A stretch of DNA of 64,000 nucleotides, from the NCBI RefSeq assembly GCF_964273065.1, contig NZ_OZ186815.1:3224001-3288000 (forward strand). Reading direction: 5' to 3'. Shown piece after piece: positions 32,177-40,397 of this stretch. Each line of letters opens with the position of its first letter. Positions within the stretch are counted from its first letter, which is position 1. The DNA comes from Nocardiopsis dassonvillei_B (GTDB taxonomy: Bacteria; Actinomycetota; Actinomycetes; Streptosporangiales; Streptosporangiaceae). The position numbers and the translations under genes are program-made. The notes below the pieces were generated by a model that worked only from the letters and a program-made list of their open reading frames with translations, was not told the origin of the DNA and made no database searches.

Positions 32177-34294
32177 TCAGGTACCGATGAGGGCGATCCG
32201 CTCCGCCACCCCGTCCGCGACGGCCGGGGGCAGGGGGGTGTAGCCCACCCCGGCGGCGAGGGCCGCGCCCTCCTCCCCCAGCGCGTACGTCCAGAAGTCG
32301 CGCAGGGCGGCCGCGGTCCCGGACTCGTAGCCGCACTCGTAGGCGAACACGTGGTTGACGCGCATGATCGGATAGGCCCCGCCCGTCACCCGTCCGGTCA
32401 GCGAGAAGTCGTCCCCGGACAGGTCGATCTGCTCGGCGGCGGCGCGGGTGGTCTCCTCGTTCAGCTCGATGTCCTCCGTGCCCTCGCCCGTGAGGCTCGC
32501 GGCCGGGAGCCCGTGGAGCTCGGCGTAGGAGGCGTTGACGAACCCGATCGCGCCGGGGGTGGCGGACACGATCCCGTGCACCCCCTCGTCGCCCGAGCCG
32601 ACCCGTACGGAGTCGGCCCAGCTCCCGGACCAGGCGGGCGCCCCGGCGAGGTAGTCCTCGAAGACCCGGGCCGTCGAGGCCTCCTCGTCGTGGCGGACCG
32701 GTACGAGGTCCACGTTCTCCAGGCCGTAGCCGGGCCCGAACAGCCCGTGCACGTCGGTGACCTCTCCCTGGTAGACGGCCGCCAGGGACTCCCGGTCCAG
32801 CATCGGCCGCACGTCCTCTCCGAGGTTGTGCACGACGGCCACGGCCCCGGTCACCACGGGGAACTGCACCACCGGGCAGCCGCGGGCCGCCTCGGCCTCC
32901 TCCCGCTGCTCCTCGGTGAGGGGGGCCTCCGAGGAGCCGAAGTCGGTCCCCCCGGCGATGAACTCGTCGACCCCCGCCCCGGAGCCGTTCGGGTCATAGG
33001 AGACCTCCACCCCGGGCTGCATCTCCAGATAGCCCTGTGCCCAGGCGTCGACGGGGGCGCCGAGGAAGGTGGAGCCGCTGCCCGTCAGCACGCCGCTCAG
33101 CGTGGAGGGGTCCGCGGCCGACGGCACGGGCGGGTCGGCGAAGCCCTCGTCGGGCCCGCCGCCGCCCGGCTCCCCTCCGCCGTCGAGCAGGGAGGCCGCC
33201 AGGCCGACCCCGCCGACGAGGGTCACCGCGACCGCCCCGGCGCCCAGGGCCAGGGGCCACACCCTCCGCTTCCGGCGGGTCCCGGGCGCCGGGGGTACGG
33301 CCGGAGGCGGACCCCAGCCGCCCGCGGCGCCCCCGGGCGGTGGGCCGTGCCCCGCCGGGGAGGCCGGGGCCGCTCCTGCCGGGGCGCCCGTGGGCGGGCC
33401 CCCGGGCGCGGTGTCGCCCTGGTCCCAGTGGGCGCGGATGAGCCCGGTGACGACCGTCGTGTCGTCCACCTCCCCCGAAGTCCCGGCCACGGCGTGCACC
33501 AGCTCCGCCGCCCGGGGGCGTTCCGCGGGATCCTTGGACAGGGCCAGGCGCACCGGGTCCGCCAGCTCGCCGGGCAGCCCCGCCAGGTCGGGCTCCTCGT
33601 TGAGGATGCGGTACATCAGGGTCTCCGCGCCGCCCTCCCCGAACGGGGAGCGGCCGGTGGCGGTGTAGGCGGTCACAGCGCCCCAGGCGAACACGTCGGC
33701 CTCGGGCCCGCTGTCGCCGCGGTAGCGCTCGGGGCTCATCCACGCGGGCGAGCCGATCAGCCCGCCGGTGCGGGTGTGCGAGGTCAGGTCGGCGGCGCGG
33801 GCGATCCCGAAGTCCAGCACCTTGGGCCCGTCGGGGGCCAGGATGACGTTGGCGGGTTTGAGGTCGCGGTGGACGACCCCGGCCGCGTGGATGGCGGCGA
33901 CCGCCTCGGCGATGCCCGCGGCCACCACCCGGGCCTGCCCGGCCGGCAGGGGGCCGCCGACGCGCACCCGCCGTGCCAGGGTGGGCCCGGGCAGGTAGGC
34001 GGTCGCGTACCAGGGGTGCTCGGCCCGGGCGTCGTGTGCCAGGACGGGCGCGACGCACAGCGCCCGCACCCGCAGCATCAGCTCGACCTCGGCGGCGAAG
34101 CGGGCCCGGAACTCGGGCTCTCCGGCGTACTCGTCGCGGACGACCTTGATCGCCGCCCACCGGCCGTCGGGCCCGGTCGCACCGTAGACCACCCCCATGC
34201 CCCCGGCACCGAGCCTGCCGTGCACGGTGAACGGGGGGATCACACGGGGGTCGGACTCCCGCAGGGGTGTGAGATCGGGTGCCGGATGGTGCAT
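32177..34294 (-). CDS. Ser/Thr protein kinase fused to a PstS-like phosphate-binding domain
   Basis: Protein of 705 residues. Kinase domain about 20 to 270: GAGGMGVVY, Lys in AAIKVV, catalytic HRDLKPANVIL, DFGIA and SPAWMSPERY. A Pro/Gly-rich linker (275 to 345) leads to one membrane helix near 350 to 370 (WPLALGAGAVAVTLVGGVGL). The extracellular part from about 395 resembles PstS: GSGSTFLGAPVDAW, YDPNGSGAGVDEFIAGG, DFGSSEAPL, FPVVTGAVAVVHNL and PGAIGFV. A kinase inside and a phosphate-receptor-like domain outside suggests a receptor kinase that senses phosphate or another anion. The PBP may bind without transport. The neighbour at 34712 is a small protein of unknown function. Confidence 0.9.
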   Translation of the reverse strand: MHHPAPDLTPLRESDPRVIPPFTVHGRLGAGGMGVVYGATGPDGRWAAIKVVRDEYAGEPEFRARFAAEVELMLRVRALCVAPVLAHDARAEHPWYATAYLPGPTLARRVRVGGPLPAGQARVVAAGIAEAVAAIHAAGVVHRDLKPANVILAPDGPKVLDFGIARAADLTSHTRTGGLIGSPAWMSPERYRGDSGPEADVFAWGAVTAYTATGRSPFGEGGAETLMYRILNEEPDLAGLPGELADPVRLALSKDPAERPRAAELVHAVAGTSGEVDDTTVVTGLIRAHWDQGDTAPGGPPTGAPAGAAPASPAGHGPPPGGAAGGWGPPPAVPPAPGTRRKRRVWPLALGAGAVAVTLVGGVGLAASLLDGGGEPGGGGPDEGFADPPVPSAADPSTLSGVLTGSGSTFLGAPVDAWAQGYLEMQPGVEVSYDPNGSGAGVDEFIAGGTDFGSSEAPLTEEQREEAEAARGCPVVQFPVVTGAVAVVHNLGEDVRPMLDRESLAAVYQGEVTDVHGLFGPGYGLENVDLVPVRHDEEASTARVFEDYLAGAPAWSGSWADSVRVGSGDEGVHGIVSATPGAIGFVNASYAELHGLPAASLTGEGTEDIELNEETTRAAAEQIDLSGDDFSLTGRVTGGAYPIMRVNHVFAYECGYESGTAAALRDFWTYALGEEGAALAAGVGYTPLPPAVADGVAERIALIGT

Positions 34295-34711
34295 GGGTGT
34301 CCTCGGTTCGCGTGGCCCGCGCCGGGCGGGCCGGGTCCGCTCCGTTGGACGCGCATCATCCCCGACTCGTTCGCCCCGATCGGAGGCAATGCACCCTTAA
34401 GTCCGATATCGAGAAAAGGATCACCTGGAGATCATGGGGATTTCACCACCTCCTTGTCCGTTTTCCGTCCCCGGCCCGGATCATTGAGGAGTAGAGTCCG
34501 AAAAGCGGACAGCACGGTGCCCCCGGCACCCTGGTCCCGTTCCCCGGAAGCGCCCCGGCCCCGGTACGCACATGCCGCAGCCGCAGGGTGTGCGGCGCGC
34601 ACGTCCCGCCGGCCCGGGAGACCGATCACCGACACGGCGGACGACGCGCCGTTTCCCGGGAAGCACCGTTCTTCCTTTTCGACGAGGACGAACCACAATC
34701 GGGGAATTCCG
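34295..34711. other. Intergenic between the divergent kinase and small-protein genes
   Basis: About 415 bp with a few AT-richer stretches (around 34395-34425 and 34670-34710). I see no gene, no clear hairpin and no convincing promoter boxes. It must carry the promoters of both neighbours. Confidence 0.4.
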
Positions 34712-34954
34712 ATGGCCTATTACCGCATTCAATTGAGCGACGGCTCCTCCCACACGGTGCAGGCGGTGCGCATGCGCACCGACGCCCGGAGCCTCTACCT
34801 GGAGGAGCGCGCCGCCGGAGACTGGCGCGAGGTGTTCGCGAACCCGCTGACCGACGTGGCGCGCGTACAGCGCCGCTTCACCGAGAACGACGGCACCTGG
34901 ACCTGGCTGAACGAGCGCCTGCCCGCACCGATCGGCGGCGTCCGGGCCTGGTGA
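34712..34954 (+). CDS. Small hypothetical protein
   Basis: Protein of 80 residues (MAYYRIQLSDGSSHTVQAVR...). It is a compact strand-rich sequence, ending WTWLNERLPAPIGGVRAW, with no signal, membrane segment or Cys. There is an AT-rich CAATCGGGGAATTCC ahead of the ATG; no strong ribosome site is visible, so translation may begin at a leaderless or nearby start. Codon use is G/C rich at third positions, so it is a probable gene. I do not recognise the family. A GC hairpin follows. Confidence 0.6.
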   Translation: MAYYRIQLSDGSSHTVQAVRMRTDARSLYLEERAAGDWREVFANPLTDVARVQRRFTENDGTWTWLNERLPAPIGGVRAW

Positions 34955-34960
34955 CCCGGC

Positions 34961-34982
34961 GGGGCCCGGGGTGCCGGGCCCC
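34961..34982. terminator. Bidirectional hairpin between convergent genes
   Basis: GGGGCCCGG and CCGGGCCCC pair around a GGTG loop between the small gene and the convergent SDR. Confidence 0.6.
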
Positions 34983-34997
34983 GGGGGTCCACCGGTC

Positions 34998-35759
34998 CTA
35001 CCAGGGGAGCACCCCGTGGGCGTCCGGGTCCGGCGCACCCGCCAGGTGCCCCCAGAGCACGCCCGTGGGACCGTCATCGGGCAGGGTCGCCAGGTGCAGG
35101 GCCACCCGCGCGCCCTGTTCGGCGGTGCGCGTTCCGGAGTGCCCGTTGAGGTCGGTGGCGCAGTAGCCGGGGTTGGCGGCGTTGACCTTGGCCCCGGTGC
35201 CGGCGAGCGCCTTGGCGTACAGGACCGTCGCCATGTTCAGGGCCGCCTTGGAGGCGGGGTAGGGGACGCCGGCGTTCATCCCGTGGAAGGGGCTCTCTGG
35301 ATCGGTCAGCGTGCCGATGGAGCCGATCTCGCTGGACACGTTGACCACCCGGGGCGCGGGGGCGCGGCGCAGCAGGCCCAGGAAGGCGTCGGTCACCGCC
35401 ACGGGGCCCAGCAGGTTCACCTCCAGTACCTCGCGGAAGGCGGCGAGGTCGGTCTCCCCCGCAGCGCCCCACCCCAGGGCCGCACCCGCGTTGTTGACGA
35501 GCACGTCGAGCCGCCCGTACCCGCGCTCCACCCGCTCGGCGGCCGCCGCGACGCCCGCCGCGTCGGTGACGTCGATCTCCAGGGGGTGCGCGTCGATCCC
35601 CTCCTTCTCCAGTGTGCGGGCGGCCTCGGCCCCGCGGCCCGCGTCCCGGGAGCCCACCAGCACCGTCATGCCCTCCAGGCCCAGCAGGCGCGCCGTCTGG
35701 AATCCGATTCCCTTGTTCGCCCCGGTGACCAGGGCGATCTTCGTGTTCGTCTCGCTCAT
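34998..35759 (-). CDS. Short-chain dehydrogenase/reductase
   Basis: Protein of 253 residues. NAD(P)-binding TGANKGIGFQTAR, acidic-site SRDAGRG, LVNNAGAALG, catalytic Ser in NVSSEIGSI, Tyr/Lys in YPASKAALNM and the PG motif ANPGYCATDLNGH are all in place. The C-terminal loop (GVLWGHLAGAPDPD) resembles carbonyl-reductase-like SDRs. It is divergent from a MmyB-type regulator starting 120 bp away, an arrangement common in actinomycetes where the regulator controls a neighbouring reductase or transporter. Confidence 0.9.
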   Translation of the reverse strand: MSETNTKIALVTGANKGIGFQTARLLGLEGMTVLVGSRDAGRGAEAARTLEKEGIDAHPLEIDVTDAAGVAAAAERVERGYGRLDVLVNNAGAALGWGAAGETDLAAFREVLEVNLLGPVAVTDAFLGLLRRAPAPRVVNVSSEIGSIGTLTDPESPFHGMNAGVPYPASKAALNMATVLYAKALAGTGAKVNAANPGYCATDLNGHSGTRTAEQGARVALHLATLPDDGPTGVLWGHLAGAPDPDAHGVLPW

Positions 35760-35879
35760 GCCGCCATCGTGCGTCCGTGACCGGGCCTGGCATAAGGGGA
35801 CTGCGCAGCGTGGTACCGGCGCTACCACTGTCATCCCGGCGGGAATCGGGCAGGCTGGGGGCGAAGGAGAGGAGACGCC

Positions 35880-36815
35880 ATGGACCGCAGCGGACTGTCC
35901 GCCTTCCTGCGTGCCCGGCGCGCCGGGCTGTCCCCCGCGGACGCGGGACTGCCCGACACCGGGCGGCGGCGGGTGCCGGGCCTGCGCCGCCAGGAGGTGG
36001 CCCAGCTGGCGGGCATCTCCGTGGAGTACTACGTGCGGCTGGAGCAGGCCCGCGGCCCGCACCCCTCCCGGCAGGTCCTGGCGGCCCTGTCCCGGGCCCT
36101 GATGCTGGACGCCGACGAGCGCGCCTACCTGTTCCGCCTGGCCGACGCCGAGGCCCCGGCGCCCCGGTCCCCGGAGCGGGAGGTGTCCACCGCCGTGCGG
36201 TACCTGATCGACGGCCTGGCCGCCACGCCCGCCTACGTGCTGGACGCGGGGTACGAGGTGCTGGCCTGGAACGAGATGGCCGTCCACTTCATCGGCGACA
36301 TGGGAGCGCTGCCGCGGGAGCGGCGCAACATCATCGAGTGGATGTTCTCCCGCCCCGAGCCGGACCCGCACCGGGAGGACCCGAACACCGACTGCTTCGC
36401 CCGCTACTCGGTGGCGGACCTGCGCGCGGCCTACGCCCGCTACCCGCAGGACCCGGCCATCACCCGGCTGGTCACCTCGCTGCTGGGCACCTCGCCCCGG
36501 TTCCGGGAGATGTGGGAGTCGCAGGTGGTGCGCGAGCGGCGCGGGTTCACCAAGCGCCTGGAGCACCCGGTGGCGGGGCCGCTGGAGTTCGAGTGCCAGG
36601 TGCTCCACGTGCCCGACGGGGACCAGCGGGTGATGCTGTACTGCCCCGAACCGGGGTCCGGAACCGAGCGGGCGCTGCGGCTCCTGGCGGGCCAGGCCCC
36701 GCCGGCCCCGGACGGGACACCGGTGTTCCGGCCGGGTCGGGCCCCGTGCGGGCCGGGGGGTGTGGTGGAGGTCCCGGTGCCGGGTACGGGGGGACGCCCG
36801 GCCGGACGTCCGTGA
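35880..36815 (+). CDS. MmyB-type helix-turn-helix regulator
   Basis: Protein of 311 residues. The N-terminal HTH (LRARRAGLSPADAGL, RVPGLRRQEVAQLAGISVEY, YYVRLEQARGPHPS) is followed by the MmyB ligand-binding domain (AYVLDAGYEVLAWNEMAVHF, RRNIIEWMFSRPEPDP, with the F-rich C-terminal half). The family binds a fatty acid-like or other small ligand in this domain; the ligand here is unknown. Divergent orientation with an SDR and the short gap imply it controls that gene and itself. The C-terminal 30 residues are low complexity and may be variable. Confidence 0.9.
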   Translation: MDRSGLSAFLRARRAGLSPADAGLPDTGRRRVPGLRRQEVAQLAGISVEYYVRLEQARGPHPSRQVLAALSRALMLDADERAYLFRLADAEAPAPRSPEREVSTAVRYLIDGLAATPAYVLDAGYEVLAWNEMAVHFIGDMGALPRERRNIIEWMFSRPEPDPHREDPNTDCFARYSVADLRAAYARYPQDPAITRLVTSLLGTSPRFREMWESQVVRERRGFTKRLEHPVAGPLEFECQVLHVPDGDQRVMLYCPEPGSGTERALRLLAGQAPPAPDGTPVFRPGRAPCGPGGVVEVPVPGTGGRPAGRP

Positions 36816-36884
36816 CCTCGGGCGCTGTCGTGGTCACCGAGGGCATGTGTAATCTGCCTTCGGGTCACGAGTGAGGGGAACGCC

Positions 36885-38150
36885 ATGGACGGTCGCACCG
36901 GGAACGGTCGCCTGCGGCCGTCGGCCGTACTCGGCGATCTCGTGCGCGCCGCCGTGCCACCGCTGCTGCCCGCCGCCCTGGCCCTCGCCGCGGCCTGCGC
37001 CGCGCTTTCGGCGGGGACGGCGACGGGGGTCCCGGCGGCCCCGGTACTGCCGGTGCTCGCCCTGGTCGCGCTGGTGCTCGGAGCCCCCGTCTCGGTCGCG
37101 GCCGCCCTGCTGGTGGGCGCCGCCGCCCTGACGGGCCGGCGCGCCGACGCGGACGCCGTCCGCCGCCGCGCGGTGCGCTCCGCCCCCCTCGTCCTGCTGT
37201 GGGCGGTGGTCCTGGCCGCCCCGGTGGCGGCCCTGCTCCCGGCGGGCTCCCCCTGGATCACCGCCGCGGCCGCCGTCGCGCTGCTGCCGCTGCTTCCCGC
37301 CCTGCTGCTGGCGGTGCCGGTCGCCGTGGTGACCGGCTGCCCCCTGCGGCGGGTGCTGCCCGCCACCCTGTCCCCGCGCGGGCTGCGCGCGCTGCTCGGC
37401 GGGCTGCGTTCCGCGGTCCGGGTCCCCGGCCACACCGGGGCCCGGCCGTCGGTCGCCGCCCCGGTCCCCGTGGCACTGCTGCTGGGAGCGGTCGCGGTGG
37501 CCGGCTTCGCCTGGGATGCGGGGAGCCCCGTTCCGGAGGGCGGCAGCGACCGGACCACCGTGCACATCGAGGCGGCCGACGGTTCCGAGCACCGCTTCGA
37601 GGTGGACCTGGCCGCTCCCGGCGGGGACGAGCGGGCGGCCGCCCGGGTCGGCGGCCACACGGTGGACGCCTACTGGCGGGCCGGTCCGGCCGAGGGCGGA
37701 TCGACCCTGTACCTGCGGGTGTGCCCGGTCTCGGACACCTGCGAGGAGAAGGCCGCGGGCGGGTCGGGGACACTGGACGTGACCGCCGCCGGGGACGGTT
37801 CCTTCGCGGTGACCGCGGTGGACCGGGGCGCCCCGTTCACCCTCGTGTCCTGCGCCGACCCCGGGTGCACCCGGGCGGTGCCCGCCGGTCCCGCCGCCGA
37901 ACCGGTCGTCCCGACCGGGCCGGTCACCGTCGAGGTGGAGGGCCCCGACTCGATGCGACTGGTCCTGCTGTCCTGTGCGCTCACGGCCTGCCCGGAGCCG
38001 GAGGCCCGGGAGCGGGAGGAAGGTGACCGGGCCGTGGTCACGGAGCCCCCGGCCCCCGCCGACGTGATCGCCCGGCGGAGCGGGCCCGCCCCGTCGGGCA
38101 CCTCCGGGGAACCCGCCTGCGCGGCCCCCGAGTGCGCCGCCCGCGCCTGA
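36885..38150 (+). CDS. Hypothetical membrane protein with Cys-pair C-terminal domain
   Basis: Protein of 421 residues. The N-terminal 215 residues are Ala/Leu/Val rich and form five or so membrane segments (for example LLPAALALAAACAALSAG, PVAALLPAGSPWI, LLLAVPVAVVTGC), the last near VAVAGFAWDAG. The C-terminal 200 residues are polar and contain repeated Cys pairs: CPVSDTC, CADPGC, CALTAC and CAAPEC. The topology suggests an extracytoplasmic disulfide-rich domain. I do not recognise the family. The next gene also encodes a membrane protein; spacing is 144 bp, so co-transcription is possible. Confidence 0.6.
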   Translation: MDGRTGNGRLRPSAVLGDLVRAAVPPLLPAALALAAACAALSAGTATGVPAAPVLPVLALVALVLGAPVSVAAALLVGAAALTGRRADADAVRRRAVRSAPLVLLWAVVLAAPVAALLPAGSPWITAAAAVALLPLLPALLLAVPVAVVTGCPLRRVLPATLSPRGLRALLGGLRSAVRVPGHTGARPSVAAPVPVALLLGAVAVAGFAWDAGSPVPEGGSDRTTVHIEAADGSEHRFEVDLAAPGGDERAAARVGGHTVDAYWRAGPAEGGSTLYLRVCPVSDTCEEKAAGGSGTLDVTAAGDGSFAVTAVDRGAPFTLVSCADPGCTRAVPAGPAAEPVVPTGPVTVEVEGPDSMRLVLLSCALTACPEPEAREREEGDRAVVTEPPAPADVIARRSGPAPSGTSGEPACAAPECAARA

Positions 38151-38294
38151 TCCGCGGAGCGGTCGAAACCGCCGACGGGTGGGCCCCGCCGGAGGACCGG
38201 CGTGCAGTGCCGGACCACCCGGCCCTGCCGTCGGCCGGAGGGCGACGATCGGCATAACCTTGGCGTTCATCCCCTTCATCCCCCGGAGCGCCCC

Positions 38295-39107
38295 GTGTCA
38301 CTTTCTCCCCCGCCCCCGGTCTCCTCCGAACCCGGAGCGGCCCCTCCCCCGCCACCGCGCACGTTCGGCCTGGTCCGCGAAGGGCTCCGCAGTGGAGGCG
38401 GAGGGCTGGTCGCGGCGACCGTCCTGTTCGTCCTGCCCTGGTGGCTGCTGGCGACCGTCACGATGGTCGGCGAGGAACTGCGCCCGGCGGATCCCGCAAC
38501 GGTGGGGCCGCTGGACGGCCTCGGCCTGCTGACGGTACTGGGTCAGCTGGTCGGGCTCCCGGTGTTCCTGGCGATCGCCGTACTGCTCGGCTTCGGGCAC
38601 CGGGTCGGTCGACCGGTGGGTTTCGGCGGGGCCCTGCTCTGCGTTCTCCGCCGGTTCCCGGCCCTGCTCATGTGGGTGGTGCTGTGCGGTGTCGTACCGG
38701 GGACGCTGGCCGTCGCGGCCGCCGCGCCCGCCCTGCTGTCCGATTTCTCCCTGCCGGGGATCGCGGTCTCCGCGGTCCTGCTCCTCCTCTTCCTCCCGGT
38801 CACGGCGGCCGTGTACGTGTCGCTGCCGACCGCGGTCCTGCACGGGATCCCCCTGGGTGTGGGGATCCGCGACTCCTGGCGGATGGCGAGGGGGCGGCGG
38901 GTCCGCTCCCTCCTGGTCCTGGTGCTCTCCCTGGCGGCGACCCCGCTGAACGCCCTGCCGACCTCGCTCGCGCTGTCCTCTGCCGACGGGACCGTCCCCG
39001 GGCTCGTCCTGGCCACGGTCGTCGAGGTCCCGCTGCTGCTTTTCCTGCAGCCGGTGGCCGCCCTGCTGGCGGCCTCCCTGGCGATCCCCCGCACGGCGCG
39101 GGGGTGA
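38295..39107 (+). CDS. Hypothetical membrane protein
   Basis: Protein of 270 residues from GTG 38295, chosen for GGAGCG upstream; the frame stays open further left, where composition is poor. A Pro-rich N terminus (SPPPPVSSEPG) is followed by about six membrane segments: LVAATVLFVLPWWLLATV, LTVLGQLVGLPVFLAIAVLLG, FPALLMWVVLCGVVPGTLAVA, IAVSAVLLLLFLPVTAAVYV, RSLLVLVLSLAATPLNAL and LVLATVVEVPLLLFL. An amphipathic stretch (IRDSWRMARGRRVRSL) lies between the fourth and fifth. It resembles general actinobacterial membrane proteins of the DUF-type glycerophosphoryl or YciC group, but I cannot assign it. Confidence 0.6.
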   Translation: MSLSPPPPVSSEPGAAPPPPPRTFGLVREGLRSGGGGLVAATVLFVLPWWLLATVTMVGEELRPADPATVGPLDGLGLLTVLGQLVGLPVFLAIAVLLGFGHRVGRPVGFGGALLCVLRRFPALLMWVVLCGVVPGTLAVAAAAPALLSDFSLPGIAVSAVLLLLFLPVTAAVYVSLPTAVLHGIPLGVGIRDSWRMARGRRVRSLLVLVLSLAATPLNALPTSLALSSADGTVPGLVLATVVEVPLLLFLQPVAALLAASLAIPRTARG

Positions 39108-39593
39108 GCCGGTGGGGCGGGGCCCGGACGGCCCGGATCCCGCCCCGCCGGACCCGGCGCTCGACCGCCCCGGCGGTCATGCCGCCGCGCCGGTGGCACC
39201 GGAGGGCGGGGCCGGGTTCGACGTTCTCGGGCAGCGCCTCGCGCAGGCCCTCGGCCGGACCCGCCGGACGCCCCGGGTCGACATGGGCGCTGCCGCCTCC
39301 CCGGGTCCAGGCCTCGACGGTGTCGGGGCCGAAGGGCGCGCCGCCGGGACCCGGCTCCCTCGGGCAGGCCGGTGGGCGGGCGGGCCCTCTCCTGGAGCGG
39401 GGGTCGGGCCGCGCGGCGGTGAGGGTCCGAAGCCATCCGCCCCCGGCCCTGTGGTCTGCGTCTTGCCCGGGGAAAGACCAGTTACTTAATGTTCATTCAG
39501 CAAAAGGGGTCGAGGAGTTGTCGCTAACGTGGACGGCACGGCCCTCCCCCGGCCGTGGCCGCCCGCCTCGGGTACGAGAAGTGGAGAACAGCC
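39108..39593. other. Intergenic, with a TetR-type site near the right end
   Basis: About 485 bp of mostly GC-rich spacer without a convincing gene. At 39481-39503 the AT-rich GTTACTTAATGTTCATTCAG contains the dyad AATG-TT-CATT (39488-39497). This lies about 100 bp ahead of the TetR gene, a likely operator. Confidence 0.45.
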
Positions 39594-40235
39594 ATGAGCG
39601 ACACACCCCCCGAACCGGATACGAGCAGGTCGGAGAGCCCGCCACCGCGGCGGCGGGTGAACCGGCGCGAGCAGATCCTGCGCACCGCCGCCGACGTGTT
39701 CGCCACCCAGGGGTTCCACAACACCTCCCTGGCGGACATCGCGGCGATGCTCGACATCACTCCGGCGGGCGTCCTCCACCATTTCGGCTCCAAGACGGAC
39801 CTGCTCACCGCGGTGCTGGAACTGCGCGACGACACCGACCCCGCACCCGCGGGCAGTCCGATGCTGGACCACCTGGTGACCACCGCCAAGCGCAACTCCG
39901 AACGCCCCGGCACCACCCAGCTGTACGCGGTGCTGTCGGCCGAGAGCGCCACCGAGGACCACCCCGCCCAGAGCTGGTTCCGCGAGCGCTACACGGTGCT
40001 GCGCCGGGAGATCGAGGACGCGATCCTGGACCGGCTGGGTCCCGCGCGGCGCGGCCCCGCCGGGGCGCCCGGGCCCGGGGGCCACTCCCCGGCCGGGGCC
40101 GCCGCGGCCGCCGTCATCGCCGTCATGGACGGGCTCCAGGTGCAGTGGCTGCTGGACCCGGAGGCGGTGGACATGGCGCTGGTGACGGAGACGGTCATCG
40201 ACGCCCTCGTGGCCCGCCTGGCCCGGGAGGAGTGA
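39594..40235 (+). CDS. TetR-family transcriptional regulator
   Basis: Protein of 213 residues. The HTH is RREQILRTAADVFATQGFHNTSLADIAAML... with the recognition helix in ITPAGVLHHFGSKTDLL. An N-terminal extension rich in Ser/Pro/Glu precedes it. The ligand-binding domain is helical with a mobile Gly/Pro-rich loop (RRGPAGAPGPGGHSPAG). No neighbour is an obvious target, so the regulon is unknown. An AATG-TT-CATT dyad lies upstream and suggests autoregulation. The ATG at 39594 is followed at once by MSDTPPEPD. Confidence 0.88.
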   Translation: MSDTPPEPDTSRSESPPPRRRVNRREQILRTAADVFATQGFHNTSLADIAAMLDITPAGVLHHFGSKTDLLTAVLELRDDTDPAPAGSPMLDHLVTTAKRNSERPGTTQLYAVLSAESATEDHPAQSWFRERYTVLRREIEDAILDRLGPARRGPAGAPGPGGHSPAGAAAAAVIAVMDGLQVQWLLDPEAVDMALVTETVIDALVARLAREE

Positions 40236-40317
40236 GCCGCCCCGGGGTGGGAGTGACCCCGGGGCGGCACCGGCCGGCGGGCCGGTCCGCGCCGTCCGGA
40301 GCGGGCCGTCGCCCGGA

Positions 40318-40369
40318 GAACGCCCGAGGGCGCCGGGGACCGTGCGGTCCCCGGCGCCCTCGGGCGTTC
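40318..40369. terminator. Very long bidirectional terminator hairpin
   Basis: A 25-bp perfect stem (starting GAACGCCCGAGGGCGCC) with a 2-nt TG loop separates the convergent TetR and L,D-transpeptidase genes. It probably stops both transcripts. Confidence 0.8.
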
Positions 40370-40397
40370 GGAGAGGAGGCGGGCGGGCCCGCGGCGC

